Both the position numbers and the translations under genes were made by a program. This document shows positions 27,853 through 35,982 of a DNA stretch of 46,064 nt, piece by piece. Below the pieces are notes generated by a model. The model ran no database searches. It had not been told where the DNA came from and was given only the letters and a program-made list of their open reading frames with translations. The stretch lies in contig JAGGRA010000018.1 in NCBI GenBank assembly GCA_018613035.1, positions 1 through 46,064 on the forward strand, written 5' to 3'. Source of the stretch: Pseudomonas sp. ISL-84. GTDB taxonomy: Bacteria; Bacillota; Bacilli; Bacillales; Cytobacillaceae. The first letter of the stretch is position 1. Each line of letters begins with the position of its first letter.

Positions 27853-27869
27853 GTGCTGTTTAGCTTGAG

Positions 27870-28047
27870 TGGAGATTTCCGTTCACCGAGCTCGCTTTCC
27901 GCGGCGGTCTGACACTCCTAGGTGCATTCGCGTCTGTGGTCTCCCGTGGACGCGCCAATCGCAGGGGTCAATGAATTATACATCCCCGAATAAATACCAC
28001 ATGAAGAATTTGCGAGTGCGTTTTCACTCCTCAAGCTACATAACGCA
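27870..28047. repeat. Degenerate GC-rich repeat (family A)
   Basis: The order GAGATTTCCG, GCTCGCTTTCCGCGG, TCTGTGGTCTCCC, CGCAGGgGTCAATGAAT, ACCaCAtGAAGaA matches the 40528 copy. The right end has lost its AATCAAC terminus. Confidence 0.5.
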
Positions 28048-28084
28048 GTGCCTTTAACAAAAAACTTTAATATAGCCTAATATA

Positions 28085-28112
28085 TAAAAAATCCATCACT
28101 GAATGATGGATT
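28085..28112 (-). terminator. Terminator overlapping the end of the riboswitch-controlled gene
   Basis: On the minus strand the stem AATCCATCA/TGATGGATT is followed by TTTTTATA. The stop codon of the small gene lies inside the hairpin. Confidence 0.85.
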
Positions 28113-28281
28113 TGCAGTTCGGACAGGTGATAACCTTTTCCGGTTTGAATTTTATTTTTTTAAGATCCTTTTTGGTGAAAGTTGTAAAGGCATTGTATGT
28201 AAATCCGCATACACAGCTGTTTTGATCCTTTACGATGTGCACCAAGTTCGACTCCTTGCTAAGCACTGTTGGATAAATCAT
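28096..28281 (-). CDS. Small cysteine-motif protein (zinc-ribbon-like) behind a c-di-GMP riboswitch
   Basis: I do not recognise this 61-residue protein. It has four cysteines in a C-x-C (C23, C25, SCVCGF) and a C-x-x-C (C53, C56, ITCPNCKS) pair separated by a basic, Lys-rich stretch (TKKDLKKIKFKPEK). This arrangement could bind one zinc ion. It is cytoplasmic with no signal or membrane segment. The ribosome site GAAGGGTG precedes the ATG and a terminator overlaps the stop codon. A c-di-GMP-I aptamer lies about 55-140 nt upstream on the same strand with its own promoter, so the gene is a single-gene riboswitch target. Confidence 0.8.
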   Translation of the reverse strand: MIYPTVLSKESNLVHIVKDQNSCVCGFTYNAFTTFTKKDLKKIKFKPEKVITCPNCKSIIQ

Positions 28282-28331
28282 TTTTCACCCTTCTCATAGC
28301 TGATTTAGGCAAATTGTTCTGGTATGAATTG

Positions 28332-28425
28332 TCTTATAAGCAGCCCGGCTGCCATGACTTTAATCGTTTTAGGCCCGTGGCTTTGCGTCTCCCACTTTCA
28401 TGGAATTTGCCCAGATGAAATAGTA
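28332..28425 (-). ncRNA. Cyclic di-GMP-I riboswitch aptamer (GEMM-I)
   Basis: Reading the minus strand, the conserved GEMM-I elements occur in order: GGGCAAATTCC, a stem CCAU/GUGG capped by a GAAA tetraloop, GGGAGACGCAAAGCCACGGG (tetraloop receptor and ligand core), CCTAAAAC, then a second arm GGCAGCCGGGCTGC. These match the class-I c-di-GMP aptamer by pattern. Downstream, AATTTGCCT (28307-28315) is complementary to GGGCAAATT of the aptamer, a ready-made alternative pairing for switching. I see no terminator between aptamer and gene, so control of translation is more likely, though this is inferred. Confidence 0.9.
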
Positions 28426-28443
28426 TCATAAATTGGCGGAAAA

Positions 28444-28472
28444 ATCATACTTTACCGGGATCTGTAATACAA
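28444..28472 (-). promoter_or_regulatory. Sigma-A promoter of the riboswitch transcript
   Basis: On the minus strand TTGTAT (28472-28467), a 17-nt spacer and TATGAT (28449-28444) would start the RNA about 10-15 nt before the aptamer. Confidence 0.6.
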
Positions 28473-28501
28473 ACGCAAAACAGTTTAATGCAGTCACACA
28501 A

Positions 28502-28531
28502 AAAACCCCGTTCGATGAAGAACGAGGTTTT
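28502..28531 (-). terminator. Terminator after the DUF4257 gene
   Basis: On the minus strand a 10-bp stem (AACCTCGTTC/GAACGGGGTT, one G-T pair) is followed by six T. Confidence 0.88.
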
Positions 28532-28557
28532 GTCTATATGAACTATTTCTGCCTATC

Positions 28558-28842
28558 TCATTCTTTATGTCTGATCTTTAAGAAATCGAGACATGTCAGC
28601 AGTGCATCTCCTCCAAATCCTGCAATAACCGAAAGGAGTACTATCTTTAAGGTAGAGTCAGGATCTGAAGATACGACCAAAAAAACAGCCGCCAAAGCCC
28701 CCATGATTACTTCTTCCAAGACCCCCAGGTAGATGAATTTTTTGGTCCTCCGGGGTTTTACCATTTTGCCTTCTTTCCGAATATGTCCAACGACACCGAC
28801 CAGCCCACCAATCAACAAAGCGAAGGTAATGTTCAAAAACAT
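28558..28842 (-). CDS. DUF4257 small membrane protein
   Basis: The 94-residue protein has an N-terminal hydrophobic helix (ITFALLIGGLVGVVGHI), a basic cytoplasmic loop (KPRRTKKFIYLG), then two more helices (EVIMGALAAVFLVV and IVLLSVIAGFGGDALL). The spacing and the FGGDALL motif fit the DUF4257 family of Bacillaceae, whose function is unknown. AGGAGTG lies about nine bases before the ATG. It is transcribed alone and followed by a terminator just before the riboswitch promoter. Confidence 0.85.
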   Translation of the reverse strand: MFLNITFALLIGGLVGVVGHIRKEGKMVKPRRTKKFIYLGVLEEVIMGALAAVFLVVSSDPDSTLKIVLLSVIAGFGGDALLTCLDFLKIRHKE

Positions 28843-29078
28843 ATGATCTTCACACTCCTAAAGTCGAGATTTTGGACAAGCGACCTTAGGTTGATTCTCG
28901 GTGTATTACCATTATATAGGAAGATGATATAAATTAGTATGCATAAAAATACCGAATTTTCTGAAAACAAAATAGTTAAACTTTACTGTAACTTCCTTCC
29001 AAATGAGAAGTTACTGTTACTATCGTATGATTTTAATCATAGGATCAGGTAATAAGAACTGTATATAATCAAAAAATA

Positions 29079-29104
29079 AAAAGCAAACATAAATGCTTGC
29101 TTTT
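29079..29104 (-). terminator. Terminator after lexA
   Basis: On the minus strand AAAGCAAGCATTTATGTTTGC forms a stem closed by AAGCAA/TTGCTT and followed by TTTTTATTTTTT. Confidence 0.75.
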
Positions 29105-29114
29105 TGAAAGTCTA

Positions 29115-29738
29115 TTAATGGATATGTCGATATACTCCAATTACCTTGCCAAGGATGGATACATTTCGAAGGATAATAGGTTCCATCGTAGAATTTTCAG
29201 GCTGGAGGCGTACATAATCTTTCTCTTTGAAAAATCGTTTTACGGTCGCTTCGTCTTCTTCAGTCATGGCAACAACAATATCTCCGTTATTAGCTGTGCT
29301 TTGCTGCTTAACGATTACATAGTCACCATCCAGAATTCCAGCTTCAATCATACTTTCTCCCATGATTTCAAGCATGAATACATGTTCGTCAGCTGGAGCC
29401 AGCCTTTCAGGAAGAGGGAAGTATTCCTCCACATTTTCAATCGCGGTAATCGGCTGGCCGGCAGTAACCTTACCAACGATCGGCACGTTTACTGCGCTGA
29501 CTTTTGGAATGTGCGAAGACTCGTCCAAATCTAAAATTTCAATGGCACGCGGCTTAGTAGGGTCCCTGCGGATCAAACCTTTGCTTTCGAGCCTTGCGAG
29601 ATGGCCGTGGACAGTGGAGCTGGAAGCAAGCCCGACTGCTTCTCCAATCTCTCTAACAGAAGGCGGGTAGCCTCTTAGTTTTACTTCTTCTTTTATAAAT
29701 TCCAATATATCTTGCTGCCTTTTTGATAATTTCACCAT
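29115..29738 (-). CDS. lexA: SOS repressor LexA (DinR)
   Basis: The 207-residue repressor has an N-terminal winged helix ([17 protein letters not shown]...[22 protein letters not shown]) and an S24 self-cleavage domain. The cleavage site is A93-G94 (VTAGQP), and the catalytic dyad is S129 (MGESM) and K167. The ATG at 29738, preceded by GAGGTGCG, gives a B. subtilis-like N-terminus. An upstream start would add 32 residues crossing the promoter. It is divergent from yneA-yneB-ynzC, and shared LexA boxes lie between them. Confidence 0.97.
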   Translation of the reverse strand: MVKLSKRQQDILEFIKEEVKLRGYPPSVREIGEAVGLASSSTVHGHLARLESKGLIRRDPTKPRAIEILDLDESSHIPKVSAVNVPIVGKVTAGQPITAIENVEEYFPLPERLAPADEHVFMLEIMGESMIEAGILDGDYVIVKQQSTANNGDIVVAMTEEDEATVKRFFKEKDYVRLQPENSTMEPIILRNVSILGKVIGVYRHIH

Positions 29739-29772
29739 CTTTAACGCACCTCGTATGATTTTCTTTGTCTTT

Positions 29773-29801
29773 ATTATAGCATCAATTACCAGGTGATACA
29801 A
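29773..29801 (-). promoter_or_regulatory. Promoter of lexA
   Basis: On the minus strand TTGTAT, a 17-nt spacer and TATAAT. The LexA box at 29799-29812 touches the -35, as expected for autoregulation. Confidence 0.75.
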
Positions 29802-29812
29802 ACATAAGTTCG
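29799..29812. promoter_or_regulatory. LexA (DinR) box 1
   Basis: CAAACATAAGTTCG matches CGAACRNRYGTTYG at 12 of 14 positions. Confidence 0.7.
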
Positions 29813-29820
29813 AATTTTCG

Positions 29821-29850
29821 TTGACACAAAACAAATGTTCGGTCTATAAT
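29821..29850 (+). promoter_or_regulatory. Sigma-A promoter of yneA-yneB-ynzC
   Basis: TTGACA, an 18-nt spacer and TATAAT, with LexA box 2 lying in the spacer. Confidence 0.88.
29828..29841. promoter_or_regulatory. LexA (DinR) box 2
   Basis: AAAACAAATGTTCG matches the consensus at 12 of 14 positions and sits between the -35 and -10 of yneA. Confidence 0.7.
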
Positions 29851-29864
29851 AAAAGCATCAAATA

Positions 29865-29878
29865 CGAACATACATTCT
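29865..29878. promoter_or_regulatory. LexA (DinR) box 3
   Basis: CGAACATACATTCT matches the consensus at 12 of 14 positions and lies just downstream of the yneA -10. Confidence 0.75.
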
Positions 29879-29895
29879 AACAGAGGTGTTTAATA

Positions 29896-30228
29896 ATGAT
29901 GAAAAAATTGTGGGATTCTTATTCTTATGCTATTATTCTATTCATTTTAAGCTTGGCAGCTTCATTAATATTAGTTTTGCAAATGGAAACGCCGGATAGT
30001 GAGAAGTTTGTTAGAGTTACCGTATCTGAAGGTGACTCCCTTTGGGAAATCGCTGAAGATTTCTCAGCTGAACATTCACTGTCAGCAGATGAATTTATTA
30101 GCTGGGTAGAACAAAACAATGGAATAGCCGGAGGAAGAATATTCCCAGGTGATGAAATTGTTATCCCGGTTAAAGCTGCTGAAGGGCAGCTATTTACCGA
30201 GCTTGCCAGTTCTGAACTAAATGAATAG
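29896..30228 (+). CDS. yneA: SOS cell-division suppressor YneA
   Basis: The 110-residue protein has an N-terminal membrane helix (about 11-29, YAIILFILSLAASLILVLQ) followed by an extracytoplasmic LysM domain (about 38-84, FVRVTVSEGDSLWEIAEDF to IFPGDEIVIPV). B. subtilis YneA delays septation during DNA damage and is shed by proteolysis. The start is one of two tandem ATGs behind AGAGGTG. It heads an SOS operon with yneB and ynzC. Three LexA boxes control it. Confidence 0.94.
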   Translation: MMKKLWDSYSYAIILFILSLAASLILVLQMETPDSEKFVRVTVSEGDSLWEIAEDFSAEHSLSADEFISWVEQNNGIAGGRIFPGDEIVIPVKAAEGQLFTELASSELNE

Positions 30229-30234
30229 TTATAA

Positions 30235-30890
<656 letters not shown>

Positions 30891-30891
<1 letters not shown>

Positions 30892-30922
30892 AGCACTTTT
30901 CTTGTCAAAAGTGCTCTTTTTT
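30891..30922 (+). terminator. Terminator after yneB
   Basis: The 10-bp stem GAGCACTTTT/AAAAGTGCTC and a 6-nt loop are followed by six T. Confidence 0.92.
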
Positions 30923-31032
30923 AGTATGATGGCATTTGAGTTTCAATATTTATTATTGGTGAAACTTGTAGTGTAACCAAACTTTCTTTTAGATTAACCA
31001 AAAGTTAACTTTTGATATAAAGGAGCTTAAGC

Positions 31033-31266
31033 ATGCTGCCAAAAGAAAAACTTGCTCGAATTAACGCACTGGCAAAGAAGGCGAAAGAATCCCGTTTAAC
31101 AGAAGAAGAAGCGAAGGAGCAATCTTCACTCCGCAGAGAATATTTGGAGACATTCCGCTCTTCGATGTTAAATACGTTAAAAGGCGTAACGGTCGTTGAT
31201 CCTAAGGGCAATGACGTAACCCCTAAAAAACTGAAAGATCTTCAAAATAAAAACCGCCTTCATTAA
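31033..31266 (+). CDS. ynzC: YnzC, DUF896 protein
   Basis: The 77-residue UPF0291/DUF896 protein forms a helical hairpin (LPKEKLARINALAKKAKESRLTEEEAKEQSSLRREYLE) followed by a conserved tail (NTLKGVTVVDPKGNDVTPKKLK). B. subtilis YnzC is part of the SOS operon, and its function is unknown. AAAGGAGC lies before the ATG. It is separated from yneB by a terminator and 140 bp, so it may also have its own promoter. Confidence 0.94.
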   Translation: MLPKEKLARINALAKKAKESRLTEEEAKEQSSLRREYLETFRSSMLNTLKGVTVVDPKGNDVTPKKLKDLQNKNRLH

Positions 31267-31278
31267 TATCATAATTGC

Positions 31279-31310
31279 AAGGGATACACATTCAGTTGTA
31301 TTCCTTCTTT
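31279..31310 (+). terminator. Terminator after ynzC
   Basis: The 10-bp stem AAGGGATACA/TGTATTCCTT (one wobble) is followed by CTTTT. Confidence 0.65.
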
Positions 31311-31314
31311 TAAT

Positions 31315-31368
31315 AAAAGCGGAGATGACCAGCTTGGCATAATTTGCAGGCTATCTCCGCTTTTCTTT
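31315..31368. terminator. Second hairpin between ynzC and tkt
   Basis: Perfect 12-bp arms AAAAGCGGAGAT and ATCTCCGCTTTT enclose 26 nt, followed by TTTCTTT. It may act on both strands as a back-up terminator. Confidence 0.6.
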
Positions 31369-31441
31369 ACATATGCCGGGTCTTTTTGTGTCAAAATAAT
31401 AACAAACCGGCTTTTTATTGTCTTTTTCCTGACCCTATTAG

Positions 31442-31470
31442 TTGTGAAAAAAACAGACACCCGATAATAT
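31442..31470 (+). promoter_or_regulatory. Candidate tkt promoter
   Basis: TTGTGA, a 17-nt spacer and TAATAT lie 37 bp before the tkt start. Confidence 0.4.
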
Positions 31471-31507
31471 AAAAAGAGTAAGAATTACTCTCGAAAGGAT
31501 GTATTGA

Positions 31508-33514
31508 ATGTTTAATCAAACAGATGAACTATCCATCAGTTCCATTCGTACTTTATCAATCGACGCCATTGAAAAGGCGAATTCCGGCCATCCAGGCATG
31601 CCAATGGGAGCTGCGCCAATGGCTTATACACTTTGGACACGCTTCATGAACCACAACCCTAAAAACCCAGAATGGTTCAACCGTGACCGTTTCGTCCTTT
31701 CAGCGGGACATGGATCCATGTTATTATATAGCCTTTTACATTTATCAGGCTATGATGTATCAATGGAAGATATTAAGCAGTTCAGACAGTGGGGAAGCAA
31801 GACTCCTGGCCACCCGGAATTCGGGCACACTCCTGGTGTTGATGCAACAACCGGCCCATTAGGACAGGGAATTGCAATGGCGGTTGGTATGGCTATGGCT
31901 GAACGCCACCTGGCTGCAACGTACAATAAAGACAATTTTAATTTGGTTGATCACTATACATATAGCATTTGCGGAGATGGAGACCTTATGGAAGGTGTTT
32001 CTGCAGAAGCTGCTTCACTTGCAGGCCATTTAAAACTTGGAAGGCTAGTTGTTCTTTATGATTCAAATGATATTTCACTTGATGGAGATTTGGATAAATC
32101 CTTCTCTGAGAGTGTAGAGCAGCGCTTCAAATCTTATGGCTGGCAGTACATACGAGTTGAAGACGGCAATGACCTTCATGAAATCGCTAAAGCGATCGAG
32201 GAAGCGAAACAAGATGAAAACCGTCCAACTATGATTGAAGTAAAAACAGTAATCGGCTACGGCTCTCCTAATAAATCAGGTAAGTCTGATGTACACGGCG
32301 CTCCGCTTGGTGCTGATGAACTAAAATTGACTAAAGAAGCTTATAAGTGGACTTTTGAAGAGGACTTCCATGTACCTCAAGAAGTATATGACCACTTCAA
32401 ACAGCAAGTAGCAGAGAATGGCGCTAAAAAGCAGCAGGAATGGGAAGACCTTTTCGCACAGTACAAAGAAAAGCATCCTGAACTTGGCCTGCAATTGGAG
32501 CAGGCAATCAAAGGCGAGCTTTCTGAAGGATGGGATAAAGATATTCCTGTTTATGAAGAAGGAAAGAGCCTTGCAAGCCGCGCTTCCTCCGGAGAAGCAT
32601 TAAATGCAATCGCACAAAACCTTCCTTCATTCTTTGGCGGATCTGCGGACCTTGCAGGATCCAACAAAACAATGATCAAAGGCACTGGCGACTTTACATC
32701 GGAATCATTTGAAGGCCGCAATATCTGGTTCGGTGTCCGTGAATTTGCTATGGGTGCAGCATTAAATGGGATGGCCCTTCATGGCGGATTAAAAGTATTC
32801 GGAGGAACATTCTTCGTATTCTCTGATTACCTTCGCCCGGCAATCCGTTTGGCTGCACTTATGAATCTGCCTGTTACGTATGTATTTACACATGACAGTA
32901 TTGCAGTTGGTGAAGACGGTCCTACACATGAGCCTGTAGAACAGCTTGCTGCCTTGCGCGCTATGCCAAACATTTCTGTTGTCCGTCCTGCTGACGGAAA
33001 CGAAACAGCAGCTGCCTGGAAAACAGCAATCGAATCAACAAACAAGCCAACTGCTTTAGTATTAACTCGTCAGAACCTTCCTACATTAAAAGGAACAGAT
33101 TCAGCGGCATACGAAGGCGTTAAGAAAGGTGCTTATGTTGTTTCGCCGGCTTCAAATGACAAAGCAGATGTACTATTGCTTGCTGCTGGATCAGAAGTAA
33201 GCCTTGCTGTTGAAGCAAAAAAAGCGCTTGAAGGCGAAGGCATTCATGCATCTGTAGTCAGCATGCCTGCTTGGGACCGCTTCGAAGCTCAATCCAAAGA
33301 ATACAAAGAAAGCGTCATTCCAAAGGCTGTCAAGAAGAGACTTGCCATCGAAATGGGATCTTCTCTTGGCTGGCACCGCTACGCTGGAGACGAAGGCGAT
33401 GTTCTTGCCATCGATACATTTGGTGCCTCTGCACCAGGCGAAAAGATCATGGAAGAATACGGCTTCACAGTAGACAACGTGGTTGCACGCGTAAAAGCAT
33501 TGCTGCAAGACTAA
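31508..33514 (+). CDS. tkt: Transketolase
   Basis: The 668-residue thiamine-diphosphate enzyme exchanges two-carbon units between pentose-phosphate and glycolytic sugars. The TPP/Mg motif runs from GDGDL (G156-D159) to N187. The substrate His in [11 protein letters not shown], the [10 protein letters not shown] loop and the C-terminal domain ([32 protein letters not shown]) are complete. Length is typical. GAAAGGATG precedes the ATG. It lies downstream of ynzC, as in B. subtilis, and is followed by a terminator. Confidence 0.98.
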   Translation: MFNQTDELSISSIRTLSIDAIEKANSGHPGMPMGAAPMAYTLWTRFMNHNPKNPEWFNRDRFVLSAGHGSMLLYSLLHLSGYDVSMEDIKQFRQWGSKTPGHPEFGHTPGVDATTGPLGQGIAMAVGMAMAERHLAATYNKDNFNLVDHYTYSICGDGDLMEGVSAEAASLAGHLKLGRLVVLYDSNDISLDGDLDKSFSESVEQRFKSYGWQYIRVEDGNDLHEIAKAIEEAKQDENRPTMIEVKTVIGYGSPNKSGKSDVHGAPLGADELKLTKEAYKWTFEEDFHVPQEVYDHFKQQVAENGAKKQQEWEDLFAQYKEKHPELGLQLEQAIKGELSEGWDKDIPVYEEGKSLASRASSGEALNAIAQNLPSFFGGSADLAGSNKTMIKGTGDFTSESFEGRNIWFGVREFAMGAALNGMALHGGLKVFGGTFFVFSDYLRPAIRLAALMNLPVTYVFTHDSIAVGEDGPTHEPVEQLAALRAMPNISVVRPADGNETAAAWKTAIESTNKPTALVLTRQNLPTLKGTDSAAYEGVKKGAYVVSPASNDKADVLLLAAGSEVSLAVEAKKALEGEGIHASVVSMPAWDRFEAQSKEYKESVIPKAVKKRLAIEMGSSLGWHRYAGDEGDVLAIDTFGASAPGEKIMEEYGFTVDNVVARVKALLQD

Positions 33515-33528
33515 TAAATGACTTTACA

Positions 33529-33556
33529 GGGGGAGCTGAAAAGCTCTTCCTTTTTT
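33529..33556 (+). terminator. Terminator after tkt
   Basis: The 9-bp stem GGGGGAGCT/AGCTCTTCC with a GAAA loop is followed by six T. Confidence 0.9.
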
Positions 33557-33604
33557 CGTTCTAGGCTGAACTTTGTTCATGCAGACTATATTTGGAGGAT
33601 GACA

Positions 33605-34245
33605 GTGAGAATTGTCGCCATGGATTGTTTATAGCGACCAAATTAGTAAGAAGCCAGAGAATATGGTCGTCAAAGATTGGTTATGGCGACTCAATTGGGA
33701 AGAAGACACGGAATATGGTCGTCATAGAGCGTTCATGGCGACCAAATTGGGAAGAAGACAAGGAAAATGGTCGTCATAGAGCGCTTATGGCGACCATAAT
33801 GGAAAGAAGCCAAAGAAAATGGTCGTCAAAGAGCGCTTATGGCGACCATAATGGAAAGAAGCCAAAGAAAATGGTCGTCAAAGAGTGTGTATGGCGACCA
33901 TAATGGTAAGAAGCCAAAGAAATGGTCGTCAAAGATCGTTTATGGCGACCATAATGGAAAGAAGCCAAAGAAAATGGTCGTCAAAGAGCGCTTATGGCGA
34001 CCATAATGGAAAGAAGCCAAAGAAAATGGTCGTCAAAGAGCGCTTATGGCGACCATAATGGTAAGAAGCCAAAGAAATGGTCGTCAAAGATCGTTTATGG
34101 CGACCATAATGGTAGGAAGCCAGAGAATATGGTCGTAAAAAAGTGTTTATAGCGACCATAATGATAAGAAGACAAGGAAAATGTTCGAGATAGAGCCTTC
34201 ATGAAGCCCAAATTGAGAAGAAGCCAAAGAATCTGGTGTCAAAGA
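33605..34245. repeat. Tandem repeat array, period 51-52 bp, about 12 units
   Basis: The motif GGCGACCATAATGG recurs at 33789, 33841, 33893, 33944, 33996, 34048, 34099 and (as agcgacc) 34151, giving steps of 52, 52, 51, 52, 52, 51, 52. More diverged units extend to both sides. Each unit holds an inverted pair ATGGTCG/CGACCAT spanning 31 nt (for example 33819-33849), then a near-constant AAGAAGCCAAAGAAA linker. Central units are almost identical and a three-unit block (variants agcgct, agcgct or agtgtg, atcgtt) is itself repeated. The period shifts frame, so it is not a coding repeat. The spacer 34246-34556 upstream of sirA holds only the Spo0A boxes. Confidence 0.9.
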
Positions 34246-34397
34246 AGATACCATAATACAAAGCAGCAATTTTAAATATATCAAAAAAGGATAAAACTGA
34301 GAAAAAATCACAGTATTCCCCACTAAACAGGATTATCCGATATTAAAACAGGGAAAAAAGCTAAAATAAATGTAAATTTTTATGCACTTAATATAGA

Positions 34398-34404
34398 AGT
34401 CGAA
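34398..34404. promoter_or_regulatory. Candidate Spo0A box
   Basis: AGTCGAA matches the 0A box TGTCGAA at six of seven positions, upstream of sirA. Confidence 0.35.
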
Positions 34405-34455
34405 ACAGCAGTAGAGAATGTTCATCTCCCACTAAGAATCCTCATAATGTTCCTA

Positions 34456-34462
34456 TTCGACA
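34456..34462. promoter_or_regulatory. Spo0A box upstream of sirA
   Basis: TTCGACA is a perfect 0A box on the opposite strand, about 95 bp before the sirA ATG. B. subtilis sirA is directly activated by phosphorylated Spo0A. Confidence 0.6.
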
Positions 34463-34556
34463 AAATTAGTGATAGTTTTTGACATCTTAAGACAGATTCC
34501 TTGCCTTTGTTTCCTTATAATTGAAAGAAATGGGTAGTCCCGGAAGGAGGGGCCGA

Positions 34557-34994
34557 ATGAGAGCTTATCAACTGTATTTAATAGAAGATGAATTTGCGTC
34601 CCATTATTTTGGAAGAGAGCGTATGTTTTTTCAGTTGTTTGAGGAGTTTGAGCATTCGTCCGGTGAAATGAAGTCTATTCTTTCAAAACAGATCGATTTT
34701 GTCACAAAACCAATACCGGGGTTACGGTTACATCAATATATTCACCAGCAGCTTCAAAGGAAAAAGGACTTTTTTATAGAAAAAAGTGCATACTATATAG
34801 AGATGAATAAAAAAAGTAGGGCGAAGCTCGAAGTGTTTGAACGGTGTTTGGTTTTAGAAGCAGCTGGCAGCTATGAAGCTGAGACGGTATTTTTTGAGGT
34901 GCTGCGAAAAAGCGAGTCTTCCTTCCTGGCTGTTGACGTTCAGCATCAGAGATACGGGTGGCTAAAACCGATTAAAGAAAGAAAATTCGTCTAA
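34557..34994 (+). CDS. sirA: SirA, sporulation inhibitor of DnaA replication initiation
   Basis: The 145-residue homologue of B. subtilis SirA (YneE) binds DnaA domain I and blocks new rounds of replication during sporulation. Shared blocks are YLIEDEFASHYFGRE near the N-terminus, KPIPGLRLHQ in the middle and GSYEAETVFFEVLRKSE plus RYGWLKPIKERKFV at the end. The ATG at 34557 is chosen because GGAAGGAGGGG precedes it. A TTG 36 bp upstream would read through that ribosome site. Spo0A boxes upstream agree with the known regulation. Confidence 0.93.
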   Translation: MRAYQLYLIEDEFASHYFGRERMFFQLFEEFEHSSGEMKSILSKQIDFVTKPIPGLRLHQYIHQQLQRKKDFFIEKSAYYIEMNKKSRAKLEVFERCLVLEAAGSYEAETVFFEVLRKSESSFLAVDVQHQRYGWLKPIKERKFV

Positions 34995-35080
34995 AATAAG
35001 AGAAAAAATGAAGCAAATATTGTATAATAACCTTTGGTCTAGTACACTGTATGATAGACAACATGAAGGAGGAAGTATTT

Positions 35081-35296
35081 ATGTGGACTTATATTCTAGT
35101 CGGTATACTGGCGCTTCTTGCTGGTGTAGCACTAGGATTTTTCATTGCTCGAAAATACATGATGAGCTACCTAGAGAAAAATCCGCCAATTAACGAACAA
35201 ATGTTAAAAATGATGATGATGCAAATGGGCATGAAGCCATCACAAAAGAAAATCAACCAAATGATGAATGCCATGAACAAGCAGACTGGCAAGTAA
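35081..35296 (+). CDS. yneF: YneF, UPF0154 membrane protein
   Basis: The 71-residue protein has one N-terminal membrane helix ([22 protein letters not shown]) and a conserved Met-rich cytoplasmic tail ([33 protein letters not shown]). It is nearly identical to B. subtilis YneF. The ATG at 35081 follows GAAGGAGGAAG. An earlier in-frame ATG would include the ribosome site. Function is unknown, and position after sirA is conserved. Confidence 0.95.
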   Translation: MWTYILVGILALLAGVALGFFIARKYMMSYLEKNPPINEQMLKMMMMQMGMKPSQKKINQMMNAMNKQTGK

Positions 35297-35320
35297 TCAG
35301 GGACAAGCATCCCATCAAAG

Positions 35321-35358
35321 ACCACTTTTCTGGAAGACAGGAAGGTGGTTATTTTTTT
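35321..35358 (+). terminator. Terminator after yneF
   Basis: An 11-bp stem (ACCACTTTTCT/AGGAAGGTGGT with wobble pairs) is followed by TTATTTTTTT. Confidence 0.8.
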
Positions 35359-35430
35359 ATGCTTTCCACGAAACCTTCTTTAAATATAATACGTATATAG
35401 ACTATGACAAAATCAAGAAGGGGAAAAGCG

Positions 35431-35871
35431 ATGAAATAATACCTCCTAACTGGGCTTCTTGCCATTACCATGTTATTAAGCGGATGTTCATTTCTTGGAG
35501 AAGTGAATGATTCCATCGACTATGTTAATCAGGCGACAGAGCATATCAATACCTTAAATAATTTTGCTGAAGAGGCACCGCAACTGATTAAAGAGGCAGC
35601 TTCTGATCCAGCATTAAAACAAGAACTTGAGGACCGGCTGTTCACTCTTAAACAGGATGTAGAAGAGTTTATTGCACTAAAGGACATCCCGACCTTGGCC
35701 GAAGATATCCATCAGGAATTGGTGAATCAAAATGAAGCGCTTCTGGCAGAGATAAATAAAGTGTTGGATCATGGGAACATGGCCTTGGATCAGCTGGAGA
35801 ACTCCCAACTGTTTAGCACAATAAATGAAGTGACAAGCCTCCTAAATCGAATCGAAGCATTAGGGCAGTAA
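35431..35871 (+). pseudogene. DUF6376-like lipoprotein gene with a stop at codon 3
   Basis: AAGAAGGGGAAAAGCG places the natural start at the ATG 35431, but the frame reads ATG AAA TAA. After the stop it continues YLLTGLLAITMLLSGCSFLGEV, a perfect lipoprotein signal with lipobox LLSGC, and then an intact helical domain of about 125 residues (NDSIDYVNQATEHINTLNNF to LNRIEALGQ) resembling DUF6376 lipoproteins of Bacillus. One base change (AAA to TAA) explains it. Restart at the ATG 35470 would give MLLSGC, which is too short to be exported. It may be a recent nonsense mutation or a sequencing error. The remaining codons are undamaged. Confidence 0.75.
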
Positions 35872-35896
35872 AGCATCCTCAAGGGGTGCTTTTTTC
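35871..35896 (+). terminator. Terminator after the lipoprotein gene
   Basis: The 8-bp stem AAGCATCC/GGGTGCTT (one wobble) is followed by TTTTTC. Confidence 0.8.
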
Positions 35897-35982
35897 TTGG
35901 TAATAAAAAATCTTCCTTATTTTTCAAATATTTGATAAACTATTTAAGCTATTATTATGCTACGGGTTTCGGAGGATAAGCT

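Noticed and set aside
28433..28732. 99-codon plus-strand frame
   Set aside because: It is antisense to the riboswitch promoter and the DUF4257 gene, both better supported.
29739..29834. 32-residue N-terminal extension of LexA
   Set aside because: The extension is encoded by the lexA promoter and LexA box region. The ATG at 29738 has its own ribosome site and matches B. subtilis.
33592..33903. Plus-strand open frame of 103 codons across the tandem array
   Set aside because: Repeat steps of 51 and 52 bp shift the frame, the peptide is not periodic, and no ribosome site precedes it.
33605..34245. CRISPR-like array
   Set aside because: Both the dyad and the linker are conserved between units. 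There are no variable spacers, and no cas genes lie nearby. It is an ordinary tandem repeat.
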